Of a stretch of 64,000 bases of DNA, positions 30,105 to 39,600 are shown piece after piece. Made by a program: the position numbers and the translations under genes. The stretch's first letter is position 1; every line of letters begins with the position of its first letter. Source of the stretch: Candidatus Thiothrix anitrata. GTDB lineage: Bacteria; Pseudomonadota; Gammaproteobacteria; Thiotrichales; Thiotrichaceae. Location of the stretch: assembly GCF_017901155.1 (NCBI RefSeq), contig NZ_CP072800.1, positions 2,135,283 to 2,199,282 of the forward strand. Reading direction: 5' to 3'. Under the pieces are notes generated by a model, which saw only the letters and a list, made by a program, of their open reading frames with translations, was not told where the DNA came from and did no database searches.

Positions 30105-30886
30105 GCTTTTTGATTGCTCCTTACCCACAAATCCGCATACTTCGCAAATGTAAAATATGCATTTGTAATGGCAATCAAAAAACCCTGCACGCCATCTAAT
30201 AATCCACGCCGAACAATATACATGCGCAAGAAACAACCTATGCCGTGAGTAATTGCTTGACCGATAGAGCTGCTTTTACCTTCATGCGCTTTTTGTTCTG
30301 CCCACAAATTTGAATATTGGCTCATCTTCGCAAGGTATTGCGGCATATCGCGGTAAGTGTAATGCAGTAAATTTGTTTTCAGTGTTTGAATTTTGCTATT
30401 AGGTGGCAGCAGAACCTTCTCATGCACCAACGAATCATCATACTGCGTCAGTTGCGTAGGATATAACCGCAGCACATAATCAGGATACCAACCTGAATGC
30501 CGGATAAAACGTCCAAATGCCCAAGACAAACGCGGCATAGCAAATACCGTATCCGCAGGTGGATTTTGCAATACCGCTAAAATTTCGTCACGTAATTCCG
30601 GTGTTACCCGCTCATCTGCGTCAAGCCAAAGTACCCAATCCGCTTGCACATGGCTTTGCGCAAGCTGGCGTTGTTTTCCGAAACCCGGCCAGTCAGCATT
30701 GATGAATACCCGCGCATTCAATGACTCGGCAATACTGACGGTCGCATCGGTACTCCCGGAATCCAACACCACGATTTCATCGACCCAATCAGCAACGCTA
30801 GCAAGGCACGCAGCCAAGTTGTCCGCTTCATTTTTGACAATGAGCGCGACAGCAAGCGTAGGGCGTTGTGGGTGCGTGTTTGTCAT
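30101..30886 (-). CDS. waaE: LPS core glycosyltransferase family 2, WaaE/KdtX-like
   Basis: A 261-residue GT2 enzyme. 'LAVALIVKNEADNLAACLASV' and 'DEIVVLDSGSTDATVSIAES' form the nucleotide-sugar site; 'WVLWLDADERVTPEL' provides the DxD. 'WAFGRFIRHSGWYPDYVLRLY' and 'VHEKVLLP' are features of the WaaE (beta-1,4-glucosyltransferase of the inner core) group. The end is membrane-seeking. It overlaps waaC by 4 bases (ATGA), so it is translated in the waaA-waaC-waaE order. Confidence 0.85.
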   Translation of the reverse strand: MTNTHPQRPTLAVALIVKNEADNLAACLASVADWVDEIVVLDSGSTDATVSIAESLNARVFINADWPGFGKQRQLAQSHVQADWVLWLDADERVTPELRDEILAVLQNPPADTVFAMPRLSWAFGRFIRHSGWYPDYVLRLYPTQLTQYDDSLVHEKVLLPPNSKIQTLKTNLLHYTYRDMPQYLAKMSQYSNLWAEQKAHEGKSSSIGQAITHGIGCFLRMYIVRRGLLDGVQGFLIAITNAYFTFAKYADLWVRSNQKA

Positions 30887-31854
30887 CCAATATCCAATAA
30901 ATCTGCAAAGCGTTGCACAACAATCGCGGCATCATTCACTTCCGCACCAGCCAACGTAATCATTGGGTGAGGGGCGTTGCTATTACCGACAATGCCAGTC
31001 AATTGCGCAGCGGTAACAGGATACAACGCCACGCCGCGTTGGTCGAGTGCGGCAGCAATGTGCATTAAGCCCGTATCCATGCCGATTACGCCTTTAGCTC
31101 CTTGCAGGATCGCCGCTAATTCACTTAATCGGCAACGCGGCAGGCAATGGGCGTAAGGGTGTTGTGCCAAACGGTTGGCTCGTGCTTGCTCTCGCGCATT
31201 GCCCCACGGTAATAGGGTGTGAATGCCGCGTTCCGCCATGTTTTGAATCAGCATTTGCCAGTGGGATTCTGCCCATTCTTTCGCGGGGCGACTCGTGCCG
31301 TGTAACGCGACGATATAAGGTTGTGGTAACGCGCTGTCAGTCTTGGCAAAAGTATGCTGGGCAATGCCGTAATCCAGCGGCAAACCTTCCAGCGTATAGC
31401 CCAACGCCGCCGCCGTCAGCAAGCGATTACGTGTAACCGCGTGTTGGGTGCGCGAAACCGTATGGCGGTGCTGGTAACACAAGCTCGCCAGTGGTTCTCG
31501 AATGCTATGCCAGTCATACCCGTGGCGTGTGCCGTGAGCAAAACACCCTGCCAGGGCACTTTTTAATAAACCTTGGGTATCTATTACCAGATCATAATTT
31601 GTTTGCTGCAAGGTTTCGCGCCATGCCTGAATTTCTGCGCGGGTTGTGGCAGAAAATAAGCTCTTGCGCCAACGACGGATCGCCAGCGGAATGACACGCG
31701 ATACTCCCGAATGCCACACGGGCACTTCCGCAAAACCTTCTTCCACTACCCAGTCCACGCTTAAATCAGGGATGCGGGCATGAGCATCGCTGATGGCGGG
31801 GAGCATGTGTACCACGTCACCCAACGAAGAGGTTTTGACGACGAGGATTTTCAT
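30883..31854 (-). CDS. waaC: Lipopolysaccharide heptosyltransferase I
   Basis: Adds the first L,D-heptose to Kdo2-lipid A, using the ADP-heptose made downstream of HldE. 323 residues, GT9. N-terminus 'MKILVVKTSSLGDVVHMLPA' is diagnostic for WaaC; 'VIDTQGLLKSALAG' and 'GYDWHSIREPLASLCYQHRH' follow; the donor site is 'GVIGMDTGLMHIAAALDQRGVALYPVT'. The start at 31854 is chosen because it overlaps the waaA stop (ATGA) and begins the conserved sequence; the in-frame upstream extension lies in waaA. Confidence 0.95.
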   Translation of the reverse strand: MKILVVKTSSLGDVVHMLPAISDAHARIPDLSVDWVVEEGFAEVPVWHSGVSRVIPLAIRRWRKSLFSATTRAEIQAWRETLQQTNYDLVIDTQGLLKSALAGCFAHGTRHGYDWHSIREPLASLCYQHRHTVSRTQHAVTRNRLLTAAALGYTLEGLPLDYGIAQHTFAKTDSALPQPYIVALHGTSRPAKEWAESHWQMLIQNMAERGIHTLLPWGNAREQARANRLAQHPYAHCLPRCRLSELAAILQGAKGVIGMDTGLMHIAAALDQRGVALYPVTAAQLTGIVGNSNAPHPMITLAGAEVNDAAIVVQRFADLLDIG

Positions 31855-33143
31855 GCGCTTGCCCCTTGTGACGCTAGGTTGGGGGAGAGCAACGCGCTGA
31901 TAGGCTGCATGATGCAGGCTAATACACCTTGTTGCTGGGCAAAAAATTGTGCTGCATTTGCGCCAACTTGCTGCCGCTGTTGCAGATTTTGCAACCAGTT
32001 CAAACACTGTGAGTACAACGTATTTTCATCGCTGATTTCGACTGCACCACCTGCTGCGTACAATGCGGGAAATATGTCGGGAAAGTTGTGAGTGTGCGTA
32101 CCGCTGACGACTGGCACACCAAACGCCGCCGCTTCCAACGGGTTATGTCCACCGTGCGCAACAAGACTGCCACCGATAAAGGCGATGTCCGCCACCGCAA
32201 ACCACAATAACATTTCGCCCATGCTATCACCGAGGAGTACGGCGGTATTGGGGGTAACTATCTGTGCGGCACTGCGCCGGATGGTGGTTAATCCTGCATT
32301 GCTGCATTGTTGGTAAACATTGTCGAAACGTTCCGGGTGGCGTGGCACGAGGATTAATAAAGCGTTTGGTACAGTTTGTTGCAAGTGGGTGAAGACCCGT
32401 AACACGATTTCATCTTCCCCCGCATGAGTGCTGGCGGCGACTAATACCGGGCGTTCGCCCCATTGTTGTTTCAGCTCATGTGCCGTTTCGCGCAATCCGG
32501 CTGGGATTTGCAGGGCGAATTTGAGGTTGCCGCAGGTTCCGATTTGCGCGGGTGTTGCGCCGAGTTGCTGGAAATAGTGCGCATCTTGCGTGCTACGTGC
32601 GCCAATCCAGCGGATACAGCGTAGCGTGTCGCGGGTTAATGCCCCCAGTTTGCGGTAACGTTGGAAAGAGCGTTCCGACAGCCGCGCATTCAGTAACAAC
32701 AACGGTATGCCGCGTTGCTGGCAAGCTGCATACAAGTTCGGCCAAATTTCGGTTTCCATCACTAGTAACAGTTGTGGTTGGACACGTTGTAAAAACCGCG
32801 CCATCGCATCCGGCAAATCGTAAGGGAAGTAACTGTGCTGTACTCGTGCGCCGTATAAACGTTTGACCGTATCCGAGCCGGTCGGCGTGGTGGTGGTAAT
32901 CCAAATGCGGTGCGCAGGGTATGTTTGTAACAGGTGCTCGACTAATGGGCGGGCAGCAAGGGTTTCCCCGACCGAAACGCTGTGTACCCACACACACGGT
33001 TGCTGCGAAGGGTTGCGCACAAAGCCAAAACGCTCTGCCAGTCGTTGCCGATACGCTGGATTGCTACGCCCACGCCACCAAAGCCGCAGCACCAACACGG
33101 GCAGTAATAGGTAAAAGGCAAGGCTGTAGAAAAAACGTGTCAC
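31851..33143 (-). CDS. waaA: 3-deoxy-D-manno-octulosonic acid (Kdo) transferase
   Basis: Inner-membrane GT30 enzyme transferring Kdo from CMP-Kdo to lipid IVA. 430 residues, standard length. An N-terminal membrane anchor 'RFFYSLAFYLLLPVLVLRLW' precedes 'VWVHSVSVGETLAARPLVE' (catalytic Glu), 'ITTTTPTGSDTV', 'LLLVMETEIWPNL' and the donor site 'FIGGSLVAHGGHNPLEAAAFGVPV'. It is the first gene of the minus-strand LPS operon (waaA-waaC-waaE-GT4-GT2). Confidence 0.97.
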   Translation of the reverse strand: MTRFFYSLAFYLLLPVLVLRLWWRGRSNPAYRQRLAERFGFVRNPSQQPCVWVHSVSVGETLAARPLVEHLLQTYPAHRIWITTTTPTGSDTVKRLYGARVQHSYFPYDLPDAMARFLQRVQPQLLLVMETEIWPNLYAACQQRGIPLLLLNARLSERSFQRYRKLGALTRDTLRCIRWIGARSTQDAHYFQQLGATPAQIGTCGNLKFALQIPAGLRETAHELKQQWGERPVLVAASTHAGEDEIVLRVFTHLQQTVPNALLILVPRHPERFDNVYQQCSNAGLTTIRRSAAQIVTPNTAVLLGDSMGEMLLWFAVADIAFIGGSLVAHGGHNPLEAAAFGVPVVSGTHTHNFPDIFPALYAAGGAVEISDENTLYSQCLNWLQNLQQRQQVGANAAQFFAQQQGVLACIMQPISALLSPNLASQGASA

Positions 33144-33218
33144 GGGTGCAGGATTTCGTTTCAGTCAAGATTTGCGGCATACTACAGGGCGTTTATCTGA
33201 AATGGAATGGAGAATTCT

Positions 33219-33553
33219 GTGCCTAAAGTGTTTTTACTGGCGTTATGTGCTGCAATGTTGACATTAACTGCGTGCGGCGAAAAACAACCCGCTGCCACCT
33301 CGCCCACGCGCCGCCCACGGCAACCATGCAACCTGTCAGCGATTTATCCGGCAAAGCCTTGCACGATGCGAATTGCATCAGTTGCCATGATTCGGCGGTG
33401 TATACCCGTGCGGAGCGTAAAGTGCAGGATTTGGCAATGTTGGGTGCGCAGGTGCGGCGTTGCAATGCGAATTTGGGGACGCAGTTATTTGACGAAGACC
33501 TCGACAAAATCGTTGTTTATTTGAACGATTCCTTCTACAAATTTCCGAAGTAA
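33219..33553 (+). CDS. Lipoprotein cytochrome c, one frameshift
   Basis: A ~110-residue class I cytochrome. A lipoprotein-type signal 'VFLLALCAAMLTLTAC' ends at a lipobox Cys. After a frame change near 33310 the protein continues 'ATMQPVSDLSGKALHDANCISCHDSAVYTRAE' with one CxxCH heme site. A Met in 'VQDLAMLGAQVRRC' is a possible distal ligand; the C-terminus 'DKIVVYLNDSFYKFPK' is the final helix. GTG 33219 is chosen because GGAG sits 6 bases upstream; ATG 33207 is an alternative. It ends at TAA overlapping the next ATG, so it is coupled to the ferredoxin. Confidence 0.8.
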
Positions 33554-33864
33554 TGACGATGGCTTATAACGTTAAGATTAAAAATACTCCGTATCACTTC
33601 ACGGTTGATGCGGGTGAAAGCCTGTTGCAGGCGGCATTGCGCCAAGATATTCCCGTGCCGTGGGGTTGCGGCGGTGGGGTTTGCGGGGTGTGTATGTCGC
33701 AACTGGTGAGCGGCACGTTGAGTTACCCCGACGGCGATCCACTGGCACTGTTTGAAGAAGATGCAGCAGCGGGCAAATGTTTATTGTGCGTCGGCTACCC
33801 GCAATCCGATGTGGTGTTGGAAGTGCCGGAAATGGGCGAAAACTGGGAGCCTTTTGCGTCGTAA
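33553..33864 (+). CDS. 2Fe-2S plant-type ferredoxin
   Basis: A 103-residue electron carrier. The iron-sulfur site is 'WGCGGGVCGVCMSQL' plus the fourth Cys in 'GKCLLCVGYP', the CX5CX2C...C plant-type spacing. The N-terminal 'YHFTVDAGESLLQAALRQDI' is the beta-grasp. Cytosolic. The preferred start overlaps the cytochrome stop (TAATG); ATG 33559 is two codons further. Co-occurrence with a periplasmic cytochrome c in one transcript suggests an electron-transfer role, but the partner enzyme is not in the window. Confidence 0.9.
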   Translation: MTMAYNVKIKNTPYHFTVDAGESLLQAALRQDIPVPWGCGGGVCGVCMSQLVSGTLSYPDGDPLALFEEDAAAGKCLLCVGYPQSDVVLEVPEMGENWEPFAS

Positions 33865-34362
33865 CTATTCGCTGGTGAGCGCGTCCCGCCAAGGTTTGCC
33901 ATTAATCAGCAAATCTTTAATGACGGCATTGCCTTGCGCATTGACGGCTAATACCAGTGAGCCTTGTTTATCGCGGACTTTGCTATCCAGCACCGCAGCA
34001 TGTTCTTCGGGAATATAAAAACGGTTCAGGTTTTCCACCGAAAATCCTGTGTTGGTGTCGCAGTACCCGCGTAAAAACAAACGGCAATCGTCCGGGCGTT
34101 GGTTGTGGGGGTAAACAGCGCGGGTTGGCTCTAGGCATAAGTCAGCCTGCGTTTCGTACATCTCACCGCAACTCGTTGGTATGCCGTAATCCACGCGGTA
34201 CGTCAGATAATGCCCGGATAACAAATCACGCGGATCAAAGCCCTCAATGGGTAATACGACCTCTACGCCGCTGGCACGTTGTTGCGCTTTCATGCCCGCC
34301 ACAGCAATCAGTGCCAAGATCGGAATAGCTAAAGCGATAGCCAGTAAGACACGCTGGTTCAT
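33865..34362 (-). CDS. GDYXXLXY-family membrane-anchored protein
   Basis: A 165-residue protein with an N-terminal membrane helix ('LLAIALAIPILALIAVAGM') and a periplasmic domain containing 'DPRDLLSGHYLTYRVDY', which is the GDYxxLxY-type motif of this family (here GHYLTYRVDY). It also has 'GFSVENLNRFYIPEEHA' and four Cys in the middle. These proteins are nearly always encoded with DUF2157/DUF4401 membrane proteins, as here. Function unknown. It overlaps the DUF2157 gene stop by 4 bases. Confidence 0.82.
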   Translation of the reverse strand: MNQRVLLAIALAIPILALIAVAGMKAQQRASGVEVVLPIEGFDPRDLLSGHYLTYRVDYGIPTSCGEMYETQADLCLEPTRAVYPHNQRPDDCRLFLRGYCDTNTGFSVENLNRFYIPEEHAAVLDSKVRDKQGSLVLAVNAQGNAVIKDLLINGKPWRDALTSE

Positions 34363-35558
34363 GCTTGCGCCCCCTTGCTCCAGTTGCGTAAACGTTCGCG
34401 CCACGAATGCCAAGCCCATGCCACGCCAATAATCAGTAACCCGGAAAGGATTAAACCGACTCCGGTTGCCGCTAACCCGCCGACCGCTTGAAAGTACAAC
34501 ACCACAAAGCGCAGCCCAATCAAAAATGTCACCAAGTTAAAAGTACGCTGATGCCCAATATTGCCTGCATGAATCGCGTATAAAAACAAAATGGTTAAGG
34601 TCAACAATGCCGCACGAATATCATCACCCAGCCACCAGCTAATCCCCGCATCCGCACCCAACGTGGTGTAATGTTCGCCGCTAAACAGTCCGCCCGGTTG
34701 GTAATACAGCAGTAATAATCCCAACGCGCTCAGCAGTAAGATTTTATTTAGCCAGCGATAAGTGGGGTGCGTCGCAACGCCTACCACCAATAATCCCGTA
34801 ATGATGTAAGTTAACGTCATGCGCCATGCATTGCCTAAACCGCTGGTTTCACCCATTGAGCGGCTACCATCAATGAAAACGAGCGAAGCTACTGCACTGA
34901 TTTGAAACCAGAAAAACAAGCTGCCCGCAAAATCCAGCAGCTTATGCACGCGATTACTCAAGCCGTACAACACTGCGACGAATAACGGCGCGAGCAGAAA
35001 GAAAGTCGGTAAGATTTCCGCATCGCTGTAAAAATCCACGTTATTGAAATGCAGTTTCACCATGCTCCACAACGCCCCGTGCAGAAACAGCGTGACCCAA
35101 AAGAAGCGGGTAAACACGTGACGCGCAAACAGACTCAAGGGTAGGGTAATACTCGCCCAGAACAGCAAAGCGTGATACCACGCGCCACCAGTGTGGAAGA
35201 TTTGCGCAATCAGCCCAATGCTTGCCAAACATAACAACAAGAAGCTGATGGTTAATACTTCAAATCCGACACCGTGTAGCCGCTGCGGGTATTGGCTATA
35301 AATGCCCCCGGCAAGCAGGGTTAACAACGCAAAGTCGCTTCCCAATTTGACGCTATCCGGGATTTCCGACCAATTCGCCGCAATTAAAGAGATAATCCCT
35401 AAGCCAATAATGACTGCGCCGAGAATCATAAAACTGTACAGCCACCAGCTTGCGCGTTGCGGTTGCTTGGCTTCAAATTCGGTAATCGCTACTTGTTGTT
35501 CCGGGGTGATCAACCCTGCCTGAACCCAGCGTTGTAAATACAGGGATACGTTTTTCAT
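34359..35558 (-). CDS. DUF2157 multi-pass membrane protein
   Basis: A 399-residue protein. The cytosolic N-terminus 'LQRWVQAGLITPEQQVAI' is the DUF2157 start, followed by about 11-12 hydrophobic helices (first 'YSFMILGAVIIGLGIISLIA'). The family function is not known. It is translationally coupled at both ends, to LysR upstream and the GDYXXLXY gene downstream, so the three form an operon. Confidence 0.88.
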   Translation of the reverse strand: MKNVSLYLQRWVQAGLITPEQQVAITEFEAKQPQRASWWLYSFMILGAVIIGLGIISLIAANWSEIPDSVKLGSDFALLTLLAGGIYSQYPQRLHGVGFEVLTISFLLLCLASIGLIAQIFHTGGAWYHALLFWASITLPLSLFARHVFTRFFWVTLFLHGALWSMVKLHFNNVDFYSDAEILPTFFLLAPLFVAVLYGLSNRVHKLLDFAGSLFFWFQISAVASLVFIDGSRSMGETSGLGNAWRMTLTYIITGLLVVGVATHPTYRWLNKILLLSALGLLLLYYQPGGLFSGEHYTTLGADAGISWWLGDDIRAALLTLTILFLYAIHAGNIGHQRTFNLVTFLIGLRFVVLYFQAVGGLAATGVGLILSGLLIIGVAWAWHSWRERLRNWSKGAQA

Positions 35559-36468
35559 AACATCATTCTAGCCGCAGATAAGCAGCATTGTTGCAAATGT
35601 TCGCGTAGACGTACAACCGTGGGCGATAATTGGCGACGATCCGCACACACCAACCACAGCGGCGTGGTTTCACCTTCCCAATCTTGGCAAAGCCGCACCA
35701 GTTCGCCTGAACGCAAGCTGGGGGCTACGTCCAAAAAAGATTTGTAAGCAATACCTTGCCCGGTTAATGCCCAGCGGTGTACTGCATCGCCGTCATTGGC
35801 GCGGCGATTACCTTTGACGATGACGCTGACAGTTTGCCCGTCACGGTAAAAATGCCACTGTTCATGGACGCTATCATCCAAATGAAAACGCAAGCAATTG
35901 TGTTGAGCAAGTTCATGCGGTGAAGTCGGTTGCCCGTATTTAGTGAGATACGTAGGGCAGCGCACAACACCCGCCGATTTTGCGGAAGCAGCGGTAATGC
36001 AATCAGGTTAGAGTCGGGTAAATCCCCGTAGCGGATGGCAACATCCACCGGCTGCCGATACAAGTCGGTGATGCTATCGCTCAAATGCAGACGTATTGTG
36101 ACTTCGGGGTGTTCGTTTTGGAACGCATCTAACCAACTCAGCACTTGATTGCGCCCCAAATCCGAGGGAATCGAAATTTGTAAGTGTCCCCGGATGACTT
36201 GCTTGCCTGTGCTTAACTCTTCCAGCGCGTCTTGCAATTCTTGTAACGCCAGTTTTGCAGCGGGTAACAGGCGTTGACCTTCCGGTGTCAGGCGCAGGCT
36301 GCGGGTCGAGCGCACGAACAACATCAGCCCTAAATCCGTTTCCAAGCGTTTGAGTGATGCACTGGTAGATGCGGGGGAAGTATTCATCTCGCGGGCAGCC
36401 CCGGACAAACTGCCACTTTCGGCGGTCAACACGAAGACCTCCAAGTCATTAAGGTTTTTTATTTTCAT
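35555..36468 (-). CDS. LysR-family transcriptional regulator, one frameshift
   Basis: A ~304-residue regulator. The N-terminal winged HTH 'KIKNLNDLEVFVLTAESGSL' with 'SGAAREMNTSPASTSASLKRLETDLG' and 'LFVRSTRSLRLTPEG' is typical. The ligand-binding domain follows, with 'GHLQISIPSDLGRNQVLSWLD' and 'DVAIRYGDLPDSNLIALPL', features of the CrgA/DsdC-like LysR branch. The frame breaks near 35955; the C-terminal half continues in the next frame to the stop at 35555. ATG 36468 is chosen as the start. It heads the operon with the DUF2157 and GDYXXLXY genes, which it may regulate. Confidence 0.85.
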
Positions 36469-36662
36469 GGTTTCTTTGAAAGTCATTCTGCAATTAGCCT
36501 GTTTATCCGTTGTTCAGAATCAAGGATAGTGAGCCTTGGAAAAACTGGCAGTTACGCCCTCGCACTGGGCGGTAATTATAGTACGGTTTGCTCCATTGAT
36601 TGAGTGAAATAAAACAGATCTATCATCGCTGGTTGTAAACGGTGTTAGGTGAGGGAAATACC

Positions 36663-39600
36663 ATGTGTCAGTCCACCCGTTCGTTATTTTTTGTCCTGCT
36701 GTGGCTCGTTGTGTCGAGCTTGTTTGCAGCCAATGCCGCGAATGCAGCTCCAGCGATCACCTCACCCACAGTCAATAGTACGCTGCCGGGCGTTTCCCAA
36801 ACGTTTACTTGGGATGCGGGGGGCAGTGAGGTTACGCAGTGGTGGTTGTATGTGGGCAGCAGCAAAGGGGGTACACAGTATTACAACAGCGGTAATGTGG
36901 GTACGGCGACCAGCAAAACGGTGACTTTGCCAGCCGATGGCAGTGCCATTTATGTGCGGCTTTGGTACTACCTCAATGGTGGTTGGGGGTATGCTGATAG
37001 TACCTACACGGCAGCCAAACTTGCCAACAGCGGTTTGCCACAAATTTTGTCACCACAGGCGGGGGCGCAATTGTCAGGTTCGAGCTCGCTCATTAGTTGG
37101 ACGAGTAACAGTACGGCTGTTACCTCTTGGTGGATATATGCGGGTAATAGTCTTGGCAGTGCTTCCTATTTCAACAGTGGGAGCATTTCCGCCGCGACTA
37201 CCAGCAAAACCATTACGGGTTTGCCAGCCGATGGCAGCACGGTTTACATCCGGCTCTGGTACTACATGGGGGGATGGAAATCAGTAGATGGCACCTATAA
37301 AGCGGTTTCTCCGATAGTAAATCATATCCCTGAAATTACGGGCACACCCGCTACAACAGTCAATGTTGGTGAAAGCTATAATTTTACCCCAACAGCCAGC
37401 GATGAAGACGACGACACCAAGACCTTTGCTATTACCAACAAGCCTGCATGGGCAGAGTTTGATGAAACCACTGGTGTCTTGAGCGGAACGCCTGCGGGTA
37501 CAGATGTTGGTACAAGCGCAGGTATTGTAATCAGTGTCACGGACGGCAAATCTACCCCAGTTAGTTTGGCTGCTTTCAATATCGAAGTAATCCAGCCGAA
37601 CCGTGCACCAGCGATTGAAGGCACACCCGCCACCGCCGTGAACGTGGGTGAAGGCTACAGCTTTACCCCAACAGCCAGCGATGAAGACGGCGACACCAAG
37701 ACCTTTGCCATTACCAACAAGCCTGCATGGGCAGAGTTTGATGAAACCACTGGTGTCTTGAGCGGAACGCCTGCGGGTACAGATGTTGGTACAAGCGAAG
37801 GTATTGTAATCAGCGTCACAGATGGCAAATCTACCCCTGTTAGCTTGGCTGCTTTTAATATCGAAGTAATCCAGCCGAACCGTGCGCCAACATTGGAAGG
37901 CACACCAGCAACAGCAGTAAATGCTGGTACAAGTTACAATTTCATCCCAACTGCCAGCGATGCGGATAACGACACGCTTACTTTTAGTATTGCCAATAAG
38001 CCAGCATGGGCAACGTTTGATACTGCAACTGGTGCGTTGACTGGTACGCCTGCTGCTACCGATGCCGGAACAACCAGCGACATCGCGATTACTGTCACCG
38101 ATAGCAAAGCCGAAGCGGTGAGCTTGTCAGCATTTGCTATCACCGTAACTGCCCCGGTTAATCTTGCCCGTCAGTACGGCGTAGCTACTCAAAGCACGAC
38201 CTATTCCAGCAGTTACCCCGCATCCAATGTGATTGATGGCAATGCTTCAAACTTTAACCATACGAACAAATCAACAGGCGGCGACTGGTGGCAGGTCAAG
38301 CTGCCTGCGACAGCGAGCCTTTCCAGCATTGTGGTTAAAAATCGCAATTCGACCAGTAATTACGGACGTTTGGCAGGCGCAACCGTTTATGTAAGTAACC
38401 AGCCTGCCACGGTCGGTATCAACGAGGCGGATAAAGTGGCGACGCTGGAAGGCATTGCCACCAACACCATCACCTTGAATCCGCAACGCCAAGGTATGTA
38501 CGTCATTGTCAAAGCGGGTAGTTCTTACTTGCACATGGCAGAAGTAGAAGTTTTTGGTTTCGCGTCCGCAGCCCCAGCATTTGAACAACCGGCTTACAAT
38601 TTCAATCTGAACTACAAAGCAGCACAAGGCGCAGCAGTAGGCACAACCAAGGCTGGTGATTTCCAAGCAGATGCCCTGACTTACAGCATTGACGGCAATG
38701 TACCGTTTGCGATTGATACACAAGGCAATATCTCGCTGATGGGTACGCTTAAGGAACAGTCTTATAGCTTCAATGTGAAAGTCAGCGATGGTGCAAACAC
38801 CACTAGCGTTCCTGTAACCGTTGCTACACCGATCAACTTTGCGCGTGAATTTGGTATTGCAACCGAAGGTGGCACGTATACTGCGAGCCGTTTGGCTTCA
38901 CTGACTATTGATGGGAATACCACGACAGCTAACCATACCTCCTGCGATGCTAGGAACTGGTGGCAAGTCAGCCTGCCTAACCCGATGCAGATTAATAAAA
39001 TTGTCGTTAAAAATGCTACGTCGTGGCAGGGTCGTCTGAATGGTGCGGTAGTGTATGTGACCGATGCGCCTTACACGGTAGCCGTCCCGACCGATGCCAA
39101 TAAAGTGTCGACTTTAACAGGGTCATCGGCTGACCAAATCATCACGTTTGCCACACCTAAAACGGGCAGTTACGTGATTGTGAAAAATGCGGGGGTAGAA
39201 TGCCTGCACATGGCAGAAGTGGAAGTATACGGTCAAGCACCTGCTACTCCAGCGTTTGCCCAAGCGAGTTACCCGTTCTACCTCAGCGAAAAAGCGGCAA
39301 TAGGCGCAGCAGTTGGTACAACCAAAGCGGTTGACTACCAGTTTGATGCCTTGGCTTACAGCATTGAAGGCAATGTCCCGTTTGCTGTCGATGCACAAGG
39401 CAAGCTCACCCTGACAGGTGCGTTGAACCACAACCTGACACAGCGTTATGACTTCAAAGTGCTTGCCAGCGATGGCGTGAACAGCACGAGCACCAATGTT
39501 GCGGTGGTACTTGGTAAAGGCAACGGTGCATGGCTGCAACGCTGGGAAGGTATTAGCGGAAGCAGCGTAGACAGCCTGTTGCAGGCAGCACATTACAAAA

